A stretch of DNA of 64,000 nucleotides from contig NZ_LVYD01000124.1 of assembly GCF_002077945.1 (NCBI RefSeq), positions 558,001-622,000 on the forward strand, written 5' to 3'. Source of the stretch: Niastella vici (GTDB taxonomy: Bacteria > Bacteroidota > Bacteroidia > Chitinophagales > Chitinophagaceae). A program made the translations under genes and the position numbers. Every line of letters begins with the position of its first letter. Within the stretch, counting starts at the first letter, position 1. Below the pieces are notes generated by a model. It saw only the letters and a program-made list of their open reading frames with translations. It did no database searches and was not told the origin of the DNA. Below, in pieces: positions 25,553 through 36,346 of this stretch.

Positions 25553-26995
25553 TCAATATTCGTATGCATTTACAATGATCGAAAACTCATCTTTAAGCGC
25601 TTTGCAGGCGGCATGATACCCGCACATGCCATGTACGCCGCCACCGGGTGGTGTTGAAGAAGAACAGATGTAGATCCCTTTTGCCGGTGTGGTATACGGC
25701 GACCAGCGAATGGCCGGGCGCGTATACAGCTGCCGCAAATTAATGATACCCCCATTGATATCGCCCCCGATATAATTGGGATTATACGCTTCCAGCTGTG
25801 CGGTATTCATGGTATGCCGCGCGAGAATAAGCTCCTTAAATCCCGGTGCAAAACGTTCTACCTGGTTTTCAATCGCGGCCGTCATATCAACCATAGAACC
25901 GTGCGGTACATGGCAATAAGCCCAGGCCGTGTGTTTACCCTGTGGCGCCCGTGTAACATCGAACACACTGGGTTGCGCCAGTAATACAAACGGCTTTTCG
26001 GGATGAATACCTTTTGCTGATAACTGTTCGCTTGCAGCGATCTCGGCCATGGTATTTCCTATATGCACCGTACCGGCCTGGCGGCATTCGGGTGCCATAA
26101 AAGGTATTGGTTCCCGTAAGGCCCAGTCAAGCTTGAACACCCCCATTCCATATTGATATCGCTGTAATTGCCTGGTATAAAAGGAAGAGAACCGGTCACC
26201 GGCAATCTGTAATAACTGCCGCGGCGTAACATCGAACAACACGACTTTAGCAGTGGGCAATTGTTTCAGCGAATGCACCCAGGCGTTCGTTTCTATTGTT
26301 CCACCCAATGAAATAAAATGATTGGCCAGTGCATTCGCAATAGATACAGACCCGCCTTTCGGAATTGGCCACCCTTTTACATGGGCCACCGCTATTAACA
26401 CCAGTCCGATAGCTGAAGTAGCGGCATTACTCAATGATTGTATGGCATGCCCCGCCATGCCGGCCCACAGGGCTTTTGCTTTTTCGGTATGGAACCTTCC
26501 GGAAAGATAGCTGGCTGAGGTCAACGCATGCACGCCAAATTGCGCCATCTCTAAAGGATGTTTCGGAAAATGTAAGGGACCCAGGAGATCAGGGGCAATC
26601 AGGGGCCAGTGCTGAAGCAAAGGAGCTATCAGCCTTGTATAGCTGCCTTCATCGGCTCCTAACAATTGCGCAGTTTCCCGAAACGATCTTTTTAGCACCG
26701 CTGCGGTACCATCATCGAACGGATGGGCCGCCGCTATGTCGGGAACTATAAATTCCAATCCATATTCCTGCAACGGCAACGAATTAAAAAATGGCGAGGC
26801 CACTGCCATAGGATGAATAGCAGAACAAACATCATGCAAAAAGCCAGGCAGGGTAATTTCAGCCGTTCGCAAACCGCCGCCAATAGTTTCCTTCCCTTCC
26901 AGCAACAAAACCGATACACCGGCCTGTTGCAGCGTGATGGCCGCCGACAATCCATTGGGTCCGGCCCCTACTACTATTGCATCGTATTTACTCAT
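25553..26995 (-). CDS. FAD-dependent phytoene desaturase-like oxidoreductase
   Basis: The start is set at the ATG 26995 (480 residues), directly in front of the dinucleotide fold KYDAIVVGAGPNGLSAAITLQQAG with the E at the end of strand 2 (LLLEGKE). The C-terminal FAD motif is present (KGIYICSSSTPPGGGVHGMCGYHAA). The architecture is that of the COG1233 phytoene dehydrogenase/desaturase and retinol-saturase group, which oxidises or reduces hydrophobic polyenes. No carotenoid genes (phytoene synthase, cyclase) are nearby, so the substrate is open. The gene stands alone on the minus strand, 215 bp from the ECF sigma gene and divergent from the second SusC gene. Confidence 0.85.
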   Translation of the reverse strand: MSKYDAIVVGAGPNGLSAAITLQQAGVSVLLLEGKETIGGGLRTAEITLPGFLHDVCSAIHPMAVASPFFNSLPLQEYGLEFIVPDIAAAHPFDDGTAAVLKRSFRETAQLLGADEGSYTRLIAPLLQHWPLIAPDLLGPLHFPKHPLEMAQFGVHALTSASYLSGRFHTEKAKALWAGMAGHAIQSLSNAATSAIGLVLIAVAHVKGWPIPKGGSVSIANALANHFISLGGTIETNAWVHSLKQLPTAKVVLFDVTPRQLLQIAGDRFSSFYTRQLQRYQYGMGVFKLDWALREPIPFMAPECRQAGTVHIGNTMAEIAASEQLSAKGIHPEKPFVLLAQPSVFDVTRAPQGKHTAWAYCHVPHGSMVDMTAAIENQVERFAPGFKELILARHTMNTAQLEAYNPNYIGGDINGGIINLRQLYTRPAIRWSPYTTPAKGIYICSSSTPPGGGVHGMCGYHAACKALKDEFSIIVNAYEY

Positions 26996-27843
26996 CCATA
27001 CAAAGCTAAACAAGAACTACCTATTCTGAACAAAGGAAAAGCCACAGTAGAAACTGCGGCCGTAATGAATGAATGAAAATCAACGCATATTAAAAGCGAG
27101 TCAAAATATTATTTATCATACAGGAGATTCCCTCCCTGCCCATTGAGCAGGTGGCCCCGAACGAACAGCATTTTAACCGTGCTACTTATATAAATTAATT
27201 ACTGATAATATTACAATGATCACATGCAGGCAAAACAGGCGCTACTCCGGTATACCGGAAAGCACAGCATATTCAGGAACATTCATTCATTGAGGAAAAA
27301 AAGCAGCTACAACAGTAGCCAGCAACAAAAAATTTAGCAAGAAGCGATTACTCTTGAACACCACAAAGATAGCCAGTGAAAATTAATTGTCAAAATTAAT
27401 CTATTTATTTAGTAGACTTTATCACAACGCCTTACCAGCCTGCAAAAACCAGCAAAAAAATAGCACCGGCAGCCCATTTTTTATTTACTGAAACAGTTAC
27501 CGGTATTTCAAAATTTAAAACTATCAAGTTCGCATCAATCATCCTTTCAATTCGCCACTTAAATAGCTACGTTACCGTAACTTCGTTGGTCCCGCCTGAT
27601 GATTTTAACTTTACACTACATTTGCCCTGAATGAAAACAACAGCTCATTTGTATAGTTTATTATAACTATTCTACTTGACTGCATAGGTTGCCTGTTGTT
27701 GTTACACGCCATAGCAAACTACTCTCGACACTAATTTTAAATGAATGCTGACCCATTGCCAGGTCAATGAGCCTGCATTGCCATTCGCTATCAATGCCAT
27801 GATGGCCGAAGACATCGTCATTTTATACATCAACTATACACGT
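26996..27843. other. Long intergenic region before the second SusC gene
   Basis: About 850 bases hold no supported gene. It contains a perfect 14-bp palindrome TCCGGTATACCGGA at 27246-27259 and a perfect -7 box TACATTTG at 27617-27624. Use of that box would give the SusC mRNA a leader of about 210 nt. An 11-codon ORF (27631-27666) starts right at the predicted transcript start but looks accidental. The region 27360-27560 is strongly AT-rich. No riboswitch fold was recognised. Confidence 0.5.
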
Positions 27844-30800
27844 ATGCTACAAAAACATGGCTTGCTCGCACTGATCCTGCTATTCAGCAGCGGGCTTTTA
27901 GCTCAACCAAAACAGATCCGCGGTGTGGTGCTGGCCGCAGAAAACAAACAGCCCCTGGAAGGCGCTACTGTCGCCGTAAACAAATCGGGCCATCGCACTG
28001 TTACCAATTCCCAGGGCCGGTTTGAAGTGGAATTGACAGAAAACAAAACCCTGCTTACCATTTCATTTGTAGGAAGAGAGCCCTTCGAACTGGAAGTAAA
28101 GGCAGGCGAACCAGACATTACCATTCTTTTAAAGGCAGCCAATACTACTTTGGAAGAAGTGGTAGCGGTTGCATACACTACCGTCAAACGATCTGGTTAT
28201 CCCGGCGCCGTAACTACCATATCTTCTGACAAGGTGAACAACCGGCTCACGCCCAATATCACCAACGCCTTGCAGGGGCTGGCTCCCGGCATTCAGTCTA
28301 CTTCCGCAAACGGACAACCGGGCAACAGTTCCACTATTCGCATCCGGGGCGTAGGAAGCATCAATGCGTCAAGTGCACCGCTGTTCGTAGTGGATGGCGC
28401 GCCATACGAAGGCGATATCAATGCACTTGACCCGGCCGACATTGCCACCATCAACATCCTGAAAGACGCCACAGCCGCCAACCTGTATGGTTCACGGGCT
28501 GCCAATGGTGTTATCATCATTACCACCAAACAGGGAAAAAAAGGCGCCGATGTAGCTATCAACGCCACTTTTAACCAGGGCTGGAGCAGCCGGGCAGTGA
28601 AAGATTATGACAAGCTGGGCACCTCTCCCTATTTCGAGTTGTATTGGGAAGCCCTTCGCAACAAAGCCCTCACCAACGGACAAACGGCCACGCAGGCAGC
28701 CGCAACAGCCAGCAGCCAGCTGGTTTCAAGCCTTAACATCAATCCTTATGGCCCGGGCTTTGCTCAACCTGTTGGGCAGGATGGCAAGATCGTTGCCGGC
28801 GCCACACCATTATGGAATGATGACTGGGAAGATGCCATGCTGCAGAACGCCCGGTACCAACAGGCGCAACTCAGCTTTTCAGGAGGTGGCGAAAAATCAA
28901 CTTACTATATTGGCGGTGGCTACACGAATAATGAAGGTGCCTATCTCGCTTCCGGTTTCAAACGATATAATTTCAGAAGCAACTTAACCCTTCAGGCAAA
29001 ACCCTGGTTAAAAGTGGGCCTTAACCTCAGCGGCGCCAGCACTTCGCAGGACTACCCCACTTCGTCTGATTCAAAACAGGAAAACGTAGTGTTGTTCGGC
29101 AGAACCATCCCCGGCTTCTATCCTATTTATCAGCGCAACGCCGATGGCAGTTACAAACTCGACATCAATGGCCAGCGACAATACGACTATGGCGCTTACC
29201 GGCCCAACGCAGCGTTACCCCGCTATAATCTTATGGGCTCCTTACCGCTTAACAAGTCAAGAAATACCAATGACAACATTTCTACCCGCACCTTCCTCGA
29301 AGCGGCGGTCACCAAAGCGTTGAAAGTAAAAACAAGTTTTAACCTTGATTATACCAACAGCAACCAGTTGCTTTATACCAACCCGCTTGTTGGTGAAGAC
29401 GCCGCCATTGGCGGTACGGTGAGCAAAAGCAGCAGGCGCTTCATCGCTTATACCTGGAACAATATTGCTACGTATGACCTCGACATTGCGTCGGCACATC
29501 ATATCAACCTCCTTGCAGGTCATGAATATTATTACCTGAACACAACCGGACTGAACGGTAGCCGGCAGAAATTTGCGCTGCCCGACCTGTACGAGCCCGT
29601 GGCCGCATCACAACTGATAGATTTTTCAGGCACTACCGATAATTATACCAAGCTCAGCTTTTTTGGGCAGGGACAATACAATTACCTCGGCAAATATTTC
29701 TTTACCGCATCTATCCGCCGCGATGGATCATCCCGTTTTTCACCCGACTCACGCTGGGGAACCTTCTGGAGCACCGGCGCTTCCTGGCGCATTTCGGAAG
29801 AAGCATTCCTGAAACCCGTGAACTGGTTAAGCGCGCTCACGGTAAAAGCGAGCTATGGCGCTTCAGGCAACGATAACCTTTCCGGTTATTATGCCTACCT
29901 CGCCCTATACAGTATTCAGAACAACCTGGGTAACGGCGGGGTAGTTCCTTCCCGGCTGCCAACACCCGGTTTGAAATGGGAAAGCAACCTGAACTTCAAT
30001 ACCGGTATCGACTTCGGCCTGCTTAAGAACCGCATCTATGGAACCATTAATTATTACAGAAGAACAAGTAAAGACCTGCTATACTCGAAACCGCTCGCTG
30101 GCTCTACCGGTTTCACTGCCGTAAACGCCAATATAGGAGAATTGCGCAATACCGGCGTGGAGCTGGAACTAAACGTTGTTCCGGTAAGTACCCGCGACTG
30201 GCATTGGAACGTAGGCATTAACGTGGCACATAATAAGAACAGGATCACCGCCCTGCCGAAAAAAGAGATCATCAGCGGTACCAAAAAATTAATGGTGGGC
30301 ACCTCTGTGTATGATTTCTTCCTGCGTGAATGGGCCGGTGTTGATGCCGCTACAGGGAATCCTTTATGGTACAAGACCACCCCCGATGGAAAAAAAGAAA
30401 CTACTACCACCTACGCGCAGGGTACACAATATTACGCCGGCTCTTCCCTGCCCGATGTAACCGGTGGTATTACAAGCTCGCTTACTTATAAACAGCTGGA
30501 ACTATCGTTTGTATTTGCCTATAGTATTGGCGGAAAAGTACTGGATGCAGATTATATCGGCATGCTCAGCGGCGCCGTATCACCAGGCCGTAACTGGAGT
30601 ACCGAATTGCTCAACCGCTGGACGCCTGATAATACAAATACCAATGTTCCGCGTTTCACAACCGACGACCTGGGCTTTACCTCCACATCGACCCGCTTCC
30701 TGTATAAGGCAACGTATGCCCGTCTGAAACAGGTGTCGCTGGGTTATAATCTGGCGCCGCAACTACTGGCAAAGATCAGATTGAGATCGGCCAAAGTATA

Positions 30801-30933
30801 TGGCCTGGCCGAAAACCTGTTGACCCTCTACGGCCACCAGGGCATGGACCCCGAGCAGTCTATTGACGGTACTACATATTATCAGTACCCGCAAATGAAA
30901 ACAATATCGGTGGGCTTACAGGTAGGCTTATAA
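27844..30933 (+). CDS. SusC/RagA TonB-dependent transporter (no STN domain)
   Basis: I start at the ATG 27844 (1029 residues), where a clean signal peptide MLQKHGLLALILLFSSGLLAQ begins; the longer frame adds 33 residues without signal character. A carboxypeptidase-like domain (IRGVVLAAENKQPLEGATVAVN) follows immediately, then the plug (TTLEEVVAVAYTTVKRSGYPGAV) and the SusC signature (ATAANLYGSRAANGVIIITTKQG), then the barrel ending in ISVGLQVGL. The absence of an STN domain means it is not wired to a FecR/ECF pair, unlike the SusC at 20017. It pairs with the SusD 22 bp downstream; no enzyme or sensor gene is attached, so the cargo is unknown. Confidence 0.95.
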   Translation: MLQKHGLLALILLFSSGLLAQPKQIRGVVLAAENKQPLEGATVAVNKSGHRTVTNSQGRFEVELTENKTLLTISFVGREPFELEVKAGEPDITILLKAANTTLEEVVAVAYTTVKRSGYPGAVTTISSDKVNNRLTPNITNALQGLAPGIQSTSANGQPGNSSTIRIRGVGSINASSAPLFVVDGAPYEGDINALDPADIATINILKDATAANLYGSRAANGVIIITTKQGKKGADVAINATFNQGWSSRAVKDYDKLGTSPYFELYWEALRNKALTNGQTATQAAATASSQLVSSLNINPYGPGFAQPVGQDGKIVAGATPLWNDDWEDAMLQNARYQQAQLSFSGGGEKSTYYIGGGYTNNEGAYLASGFKRYNFRSNLTLQAKPWLKVGLNLSGASTSQDYPTSSDSKQENVVLFGRTIPGFYPIYQRNADGSYKLDINGQRQYDYGAYRPNAALPRYNLMGSLPLNKSRNTNDNISTRTFLEAAVTKALKVKTSFNLDYTNSNQLLYTNPLVGEDAAIGGTVSKSSRRFIAYTWNNIATYDLDIASAHHINLLAGHEYYYLNTTGLNGSRQKFALPDLYEPVAASQLIDFSGTTDNYTKLSFFGQGQYNYLGKYFFTASIRRDGSSRFSPDSRWGTFWSTGASWRISEEAFLKPVNWLSALTVKASYGASGNDNLSGYYAYLALYSIQNNLGNGGVVPSRLPTPGLKWESNLNFNTGIDFGLLKNRIYGTINYYRRTSKDLLYSKPLAGSTGFTAVNANIGELRNTGVELELNVVPVSTRDWHWNVGINVAHNKNRITALPKKEIISGTKKLMVGTSVYDFFLREWAGVDAATGNPLWYKTTPDGKKETTTTYAQGTQYYAGSSLPDVTGGITSSLTYKQLELSFVFAYSIGGKVLDADYIGMLSGAVSPGRNWSTELLNRWTPDNTNTNVPRFTTDDLGFTSTSTRFLYKATYARLKQVSLGYNLAPQLLAKIRLRSAKVYGLAENLLTLYGHQGMDPEQSIDGTTYYQYPQMKTISVGLQVGL

Positions 30934-30955
30934 TCATCACTCAAAAAATCATTGT

Positions 30956-32464
30956 ATGAAAATAAACAGATCGTATATATTCATTGTTGCGCTGGTAACC
31001 GGTTTATCGGCCTGCAACAAGAAACTGAACACCTCCCCGTCAGATGCAGTGCCTGAAGAGATAGTGCTGAAATCCGTTGCCAATTTAACCGCCTTATCTG
31101 AAGGCACCTGGTCATCCATGATGGATGATTTTTATGGCGGCATTTTTGGTAATCCGGGTTTCAAGACCATCACACTGGTAAGCGAAGCCATGGGCAATGA
31201 TGTAGCGCTGATCACCACCAAATACAGCTATGCCCCTGTTTACCGGTTCACACAAATGGTCGATAAAACCACCAGCCGCAATAATGCCATCTGGAACCAG
31301 TTGTACAAGATCATAAACAACAACAACATCATTATTGCCAATGTAGATAAAGTGACAGGCGACCTTACCGACAAAAAGGTATTGAAAGGACAGGCACTGG
31401 CATTGCGGGCACATATCTATCTTACCATCGCATCGTTCTACCAGTTCTCTTATTTGAAAGATTCGCTCGCGAAAACCGCGCCCATCTATACCACGCCTAC
31501 CACCGATACCACCAGTGGTAATCCCAAAGCAACCCTGAAAGACATCTATACCCTCATCATTTCAGACCTGCTGCAGGCGAAAGGTTTGCTGGATGGTTAT
31601 CAACGTACGGCCAAATACAAGATCGATAAAGATGTAGTGAACGGATTGCTCGCACGCGCTTATTTGAATACGGGCAGATGGCTTTCAGCCGCAGAAGCAG
31701 CCAATGAAACATTAAAGAATTACCCGCTGATGCCACCAGCTGATTATAGCAAGGGATTCAATGATGTGAACAATTCGGAATGGATCTGGGGACACCCGGA
31801 AATACCCAGCCAAAGCGATGGCAGTTACAGTTTCCACTTCCTCGATGTGTCTTCTGCCTCTGCCTATTATTACAGCTTTATGGCCGATCCTTTCTTTGGT
31901 GAGCTTTTTGAGAACGGGGATATCCGCAAAACCCTTTTCTCCTGGGATGGCAACGCCGGCCTTGAAGGATACCTGCAATATAAAAAATTCAAATTCCGGA
32001 GCGACCAAACTGCCGACCTGGTATTGATGCGAAGCGCCGAAACTTACCTGATCAAAGCGGAAGGATATGCGCGTGACAACAATATTACCGAAGGCGCCGC
32101 TGCACTCAATGCCTTACGTGCCGCACGCGGCGCAAGCGCGTTCAATGCTGTTGGCGCCACAAAGGACCAACTGATTGACGCCATTCTCACCGAACGCCGC
32201 AAAGAGCTGTGGGGCGAAGGCTTTGCACTGGCCGACATCATCCGCAACCAGTTACCTGTTGTGCGCAAACCCTATGTTGACGCCAGTGGGAATGACCGGC
32301 TGGTTACCATAACAACACCAACCGGTACTACCAAACAGGTGCCCGCGAAGTACCATACTGCGCTGAAATTTGCCGATGGCACTTCCTTCGTTGCCAACAG
32401 CCCTAATTATCTTTTCACCATTCCACAGTCAGAAGAACAAAACAATCCAAACCTGTCGAATTAA
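30956..32464 (+). CDS. SusD/RagB family nutrient-binding lipoprotein
   Basis: The 502-residue protein has lipobox TGLSAC (Cys ~20) followed by NKKLNTSPSDAVPEE. SusD helices include NAIWNQLYKIINNNNIIIANVD and LALRAHIYLTIASFYQFSYLKD. The C-terminal signature is present (VLMRSAETYLIKAEGYARDNNITEGAAALNALRAARGA; ILTERRKELWGEGFALADIIRN). It forms the surface lid of the SusC encoded 22 bp upstream. A strong terminator follows at 32510, so the pair is a two-gene unit. Confidence 0.94.
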   Translation: MKINRSYIFIVALVTGLSACNKKLNTSPSDAVPEEIVLKSVANLTALSEGTWSSMMDDFYGGIFGNPGFKTITLVSEAMGNDVALITTKYSYAPVYRFTQMVDKTTSRNNAIWNQLYKIINNNNIIIANVDKVTGDLTDKKVLKGQALALRAHIYLTIASFYQFSYLKDSLAKTAPIYTTPTTDTTSGNPKATLKDIYTLIISDLLQAKGLLDGYQRTAKYKIDKDVVNGLLARAYLNTGRWLSAAEAANETLKNYPLMPPADYSKGFNDVNNSEWIWGHPEIPSQSDGSYSFHFLDVSSASAYYYSFMADPFFGELFENGDIRKTLFSWDGNAGLEGYLQYKKFKFRSDQTADLVLMRSAETYLIKAEGYARDNNITEGAAALNALRAARGASAFNAVGATKDQLIDAILTERRKELWGEGFALADIIRNQLPVVRKPYVDASGNDRLVTITTPTGTTKQVPAKYHTALKFADGTSFVANSPNYLFTIPQSEEQNNPNLSN

Positions 32465-32509
32465 TAAAGCAGGAACAGCGTGTGCCCCATACCGGAGGCA
32501 CCACCACAA

Positions 32510-32544
32510 AAAAAGCTGTCCCGGGTAAGCCGGGACAGCTTTTT
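32510..32544 (+). terminator. Bidirectional intrinsic terminator
   Basis: A perfect 15-bp stem (32510-32524 with 32530-32544, core AGCTGTCCCGG / CCGGGACAGCT) has a 5-nt loop GTAAG and A/T runs at both feet. It separates the convergent SusD and desaturase genes and can stop transcripts from both sides. Confidence 0.9.
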
Positions 32545-32576
32545 AATTTTGGGTGATCCGTTTTACATTAGAACAC

Positions 32577-33662
32577 TTATTTAGTTATATGTGGCAATTG
32601 ATCATTGGTGTAAGCCGTGCCCGCTAACGGCACCATATCCCTGGAATGACCTTTTTCAAGAAATTTTTTCCGGAATTCCTTTTTTGAATCCTTGTAAGAA
32701 GTAACCATGCCCATTTTGTACAATGAATAGATATAGATCCACGGTACATCCAACTGAAACGACTGAAACCCTGCCCGCGCACTACCCGGATATAAATGAT
32801 GGTTGTTATGCCATTCACCGGCAAATAAACCAGGCCGGCTTTGGTTTAGTGATAAATTGCTGCGATCGAAATCAATTCCGTCCTTATGGTGCGCTTCACC
32901 CTTACCATGGCCGGTATAATTGAATGCCCGTACCAATACAAACCATAACATACCTGCCGTGAACATGGCACAAGCCAATCCGTTTCCGCCAATCCAATAA
33001 AAAATGGCATACCAGCAAACCCAGTTGGCCACCCACATACCTATTGTATACAATGGAGTAGCCAGTGAGCCCCATTCCTGATACTGGGTATAGGTGTTCA
33101 ATTGCACACCTGTATGTTTCATAAAATGCGCGGCCCGCTTATAGTCCTGCTCGTTCAGGTTTTTATTAATACGCTGGTGGTTAACGTCCGACAGCATGCA
33201 GTACATAAAACCTCCCTTCGGATTGTAAGGATCGCCGGGCACATCGGAATTTACGTGATGCACATGATGAGATACCACGTAAATTTCTTCGGGAAAAGTT
33301 TTTATGACCAGGTGCTGCGTTATAATGCGCCATACAGGATGGCTGAATTTATAGGAATTATGGGTGCAATACCGGTGAAACCAGATAGTGCCATGCGTGC
33401 CCATCACGACCATGCTGTACACAACAATCGCAATTACCAGTGGCCATGAAAAATAATAGAACAGAAATGAAAAAAAGAAGGGCAGCATCAATACCACCAT
33501 TAACCAACTGACCAGGGTGATCCAGTTCTTTTTCGTTTTAAATACGTTGATGCGGGAGAAAGCTTCAATCCAAAGTTGTCTGGTAGTAGGAACGATCAGG
33601 TTACCGTTTTCATCTTTCCAGCCATACGAAGGCGCTTCGAGTACGTGATCAATAAAAGCCAT
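32577..33662 (-). CDS. Membrane fatty acid (acyl-CoA type) desaturase
   Basis: Start at the ATG 33662 (361 residues); the longer frame begins at a TTG. The three histidine clusters of the acyl-CoA/stearoyl desaturase family are complete: HRYCTH, HHVHH and HNNHH (in EWHNNHHLYPGSAR). They lie between paired membrane helices (LVSWLMVVLMLPFFFSFLFYYF, VIAIVVYSMVVMG, LYTIGMWVANWVCWYAIFYW). The di-iron enzyme inserts a cis double bond into membrane acyl chains at the cytoplasmic side. It is divergent from the sigma-54 activator at 33942, with a 279-bp gap. A GG-N10-GC pair on the minus strand there has only a weak -24 box. Confidence 0.92.
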   Translation of the reverse strand: MAFIDHVLEAPSYGWKDENGNLIVPTTRQLWIEAFSRINVFKTKKNWITLVSWLMVVLMLPFFFSFLFYYFSWPLVIAIVVYSMVVMGTHGTIWFHRYCTHNSYKFSHPVWRIITQHLVIKTFPEEIYVVSHHVHHVNSDVPGDPYNPKGGFMYCMLSDVNHQRINKNLNEQDYKRAAHFMKHTGVQLNTYTQYQEWGSLATPLYTIGMWVANWVCWYAIFYWIGGNGLACAMFTAGMLWFVLVRAFNYTGHGKGEAHHKDGIDFDRSNLSLNQSRPGLFAGEWHNNHHLYPGSARAGFQSFQLDVPWIYIYSLYKMGMVTSYKDSKKEFRKKFLEKGHSRDMVPLAGTAYTNDQLPHITK

Positions 33663-33902
33663 ACAAACACGAGGTTTTTCAGGAATAAATGTAATAATTA
33701 CCAATCTAGCCAATTAAAACCAACAATTCTAACAAATCATCACAAATGATTGGTAAATATGAAAAGCGACTTTGCAGGGAAATACCCGCGCATTGATCAT
33801 GATGTTGTTGCAGCAAGTTTCAACTGTTCAATATCCGGTACTTTTTCGCTTCTGGTTTACCCCCATGTCGTTTGCCGGACATTCTACCCCATAAAAAGCT
33901 AT

Positions 33903-33910
33903 TAAATTTG
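33903..33910 (+). promoter_or_regulatory. -7 promoter box of the sigma-54 activator gene
   Basis: TAAATTTG fits TAnnTTTG and lies 31 nt before the ATG at 33942. A TTTG at 33871-33874 is 28 bp upstream, longer than the usual ~20-bp spacing, so the -33 element is doubtful. Confidence 0.4.
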
Positions 33911-33941
33911 TTATTAGTATCTTTATAATATACAAAGCCTG

Positions 33942-36317
33942 ATGTCCCATTTAACCAATATGGAAATTGAGCAGGAACTGCAATTTTATCATTTTACCGT
34001 AGCCAACCTGCAGGAAGCGGTATTCTGGGTAAATGCTGCCGGAGCTATAATACAGGTAAACGAAATGGCTTCCAGCCTTTCGGGTTATACAGCCGGTGAA
34101 CTTACCCAAATGCAGGTAACCGATTTAAACCCCTCGCCCATCGTCGCCAACTTCCCCCAATTCTGGCAACAGTTAAAGCAAGCAAAGAAGATCACTTTTG
34201 AAGCGCAGCACCGGCATAAGGCAGGTCATCTGTACGATGTTGAAATTACCGGGAATTTTATTACCTATAATGGAGAAGAATATAGTTGCAGCATTGTACG
34301 CGATATCACTAAAAAGAAAACGGAAGAACGGTTATTACAAACAATTTCGGAAGCCACCAGCAACATAACCGGAAAAGATTTCCTGGTTGAATTGTGCAAA
34401 AACTTTACACGGGCGCTCAACATGCAATTTGCGCTGATAGCTGAATGCATACAGGAAGGCAGTACCCAGGTAAGAACCCTTTGCCTGGTAAATAACGACA
34501 AAGTCATTGACAATATTGAATACGACGCAAAGGGCCGGCCCTGCGAAGTTATATTGCAGGGCAATGCTTTTTTTATGTCAAAGGAAGTATATAAACATTT
34601 CCCGGCATCTGAAGGCATTGAAGCAGCCACTGGTGTGCCTATCTATAGCAGTGTATCGCGGAAACCCATCGGGCATATAATTATTTCCAATCCATCGCCT
34701 GTAGCGGAAGAAAAAAACCAGTTACCCATTTTAAAGATCTTTGCAGCCCGTGTTGGCGCTGAAATGGAACGCATGCAGGCCCACAAAGCGCTGCAGCGTA
34801 AAAACGAGCTGCTGCAAACCATTTCAGAACGAACGGCGGGTGTTACGGGCGAGGATTATTTCCGGGAATTGACCAGGTTTATAACGGCTACCCTCAAAGT
34901 CAGGTATTCCATGGTAGTAGAATGTTCAAACGGCAACAACACCCGGCTGAGGATGTTGTCGTATGTTGACAGGGAGGAAGTGCTGGAAAATATAGAATAC
35001 GATACCACAGGAACCCCTTGCGAAATAGTAATGCAGGGCAAAGACTTCTTTTGCGCCAGTGACCTGGAAAAGTCATTTCCCCGCGAAAAAGGGATCCAGT
35101 CATGGATAGCCGTGCCCATTCACAGTCCCTCTACCGGGAAGGTAATTGGCAATATTGCTGCATTTGACCAGGCGCCCATGTCGAAAGAACAAAATCAAAC
35201 CGCCATACTTAAAATATTTGCTGCGCGCGCAGGTGCAGAAATTGAAAGAATAGAAGCGCAAAAGGATCTCGAAAAAGCCAATGAAGAGCTGGCAAAGCGC
35301 TTGCAGGAAATTGAGCAATTGAAAAATCAGCTGGCAGCGGAAAACAAATACCTGCAGGAAGAGATCAGGCTTACCAACAATTTCGATGATATTGTTAGCA
35401 AAAGCAGGAATTTTCATAAGATACTTCAGCAAATTGAGCAGGTAGCCACCACAGATGCCACAGTATTGATCGTCGGCGAATCGGGTACCGGCAAAGAACT
35501 GCTGGCCCGTGCCGTTCATAATATCAGCAACCGCTGTAAACGGCCGTTAATAAAAGTGAATTGCGCCACCCTGCCTGCCAATTTGATCGAAAGTGAATTG
35601 TTTGGTCATGAAAGAGGGGCATTTACCGGTGCTATGGAAAAAAGGATCGGCCGCTTTGAGCTGGCCGACGGCGGTACTATCTTCCTTGATGAAATTGGTG
35701 AATTGCCGGTTGAATTACAGGCCAAACTGTTACGCGTATTACAGGAAGGGGAATTTGAACGATTGGGCAATCCTAAAACCATTAAAGTGAACGTGCGCGT
35801 TATTGCCGCCACCAACCGCAACCTGGAGCAGGCTATTGAAAAGAAGGAATTTCGCGAAGACCTGTTTTACCGGTTAAATGTATTCCCGATCGTGAGTCCG
35901 CCACTGCGCGACCGGAAAGAAGATATCCCCTTACTGGTTAAACATTTTTGTCAGAAATACGAAGCAAAGATCGGGAAGAAGATCACCAATATACCTGCCA
36001 AAGTAATAGATGCTTTAATGGCATATAACTGGCCGGGCAATATTCGTGAACTGGAAAATATTATCGAACGGGCGCTCATCCTTAGCCGTGGCAATACCCT
36101 TGAATACGGGGAATGGGTGCCTGCGGAAAAGGGAATTAACAATGAACAACCGGCCGCACAAAAACTGGAAGATATAGAGAAAGAACATATCCTGGCCGTA
36201 CTAAACAAAACCGGCTGGAAAGTAAGCGGCGACAAGGGAGCCGCCAAAATATTAGGGCTGAACCCCACCACACTCGAAGCACGTATGAAAAAGCTGGGTA
36301 TTGAGCGGAAGAAATAG
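33942..36317 (+). CDS. Sigma-54-dependent transcriptional activator, PAS-GAF-GAF-AAA+-HTH
   Basis: The 791-residue protein contains, in order, a PAS domain (~10-125) and two GAF-like domains (~130-290 and ~292-445). The GAF-like domains are clear duplicates of each other (both start LLQTISE and contain NIEYD…G.PCE…QG..FF and PIGHI/VIGNI). A coiled coil (~445-480) leads to the AAA+ domain with Walker A GESGTGKE near 509, the sigma-54 contact loop GAFTGA near 558 and Walker [12 protein letters not shown]. The C-terminal Fis-type HTH is at ~745-791 ([22 protein letters not shown]). It is a cytosolic enhancer-binding protein with NifA/FhlA-like ligand-sensing input and no receiver domain. Candidate targets are the sigma-54 promoters at 12255 and 39370. 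Confidence 0.93.
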   Translation: MSHLTNMEIEQELQFYHFTVANLQEAVFWVNAAGAIIQVNEMASSLSGYTAGELTQMQVTDLNPSPIVANFPQFWQQLKQAKKITFEAQHRHKAGHLYDVEITGNFITYNGEEYSCSIVRDITKKKTEERLLQTISEATSNITGKDFLVELCKNFTRALNMQFALIAECIQEGSTQVRTLCLVNNDKVIDNIEYDAKGRPCEVILQGNAFFMSKEVYKHFPASEGIEAATGVPIYSSVSRKPIGHIIISNPSPVAEEKNQLPILKIFAARVGAEMERMQAHKALQRKNELLQTISERTAGVTGEDYFRELTRFITATLKVRYSMVVECSNGNNTRLRMLSYVDREEVLENIEYDTTGTPCEIVMQGKDFFCASDLEKSFPREKGIQSWIAVPIHSPSTGKVIGNIAAFDQAPMSKEQNQTAILKIFAARAGAEIERIEAQKDLEKANEELAKRLQEIEQLKNQLAAENKYLQEEIRLTNNFDDIVSKSRNFHKILQQIEQVATTDATVLIVGESGTGKELLARAVHNISNRCKRPLIKVNCATLPANLIESELFGHERGAFTGAMEKRIGRFELADGGTIFLDEIGELPVELQAKLLRVLQEGEFERLGNPKTIKVNVRVIAATNRNLEQAIEKKEFREDLFYRLNVFPIVSPPLRDRKEDIPLLVKHFCQKYEAKIGKKITNIPAKVIDALMAYNWPGNIRELENIIERALILSRGNTLEYGEWVPAEKGINNEQPAAQKLEDIEKEHILAVLNKTGWKVSGDKGAAKILGLNPTTLEARMKKLGIERKK

Positions 36318-36346
36318 CAAGCCGCACAACGCCCCCAGGAATTTCG

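Noticed and set aside
27631..27666. 11-codon leader peptide ORF upstream of SusC
   Set aside because: It shows no codon run or alternative hairpins typical of attenuation and is short enough to occur by chance.
33750..33800. Second sigma-54 promoter for the fatty-acid desaturase
   Set aside because: A GG-N10-GC pair exists on the minus strand with a fair -12 box, but the -24 part reads GGGTAT rather than TGGCAC, so chance is likely.
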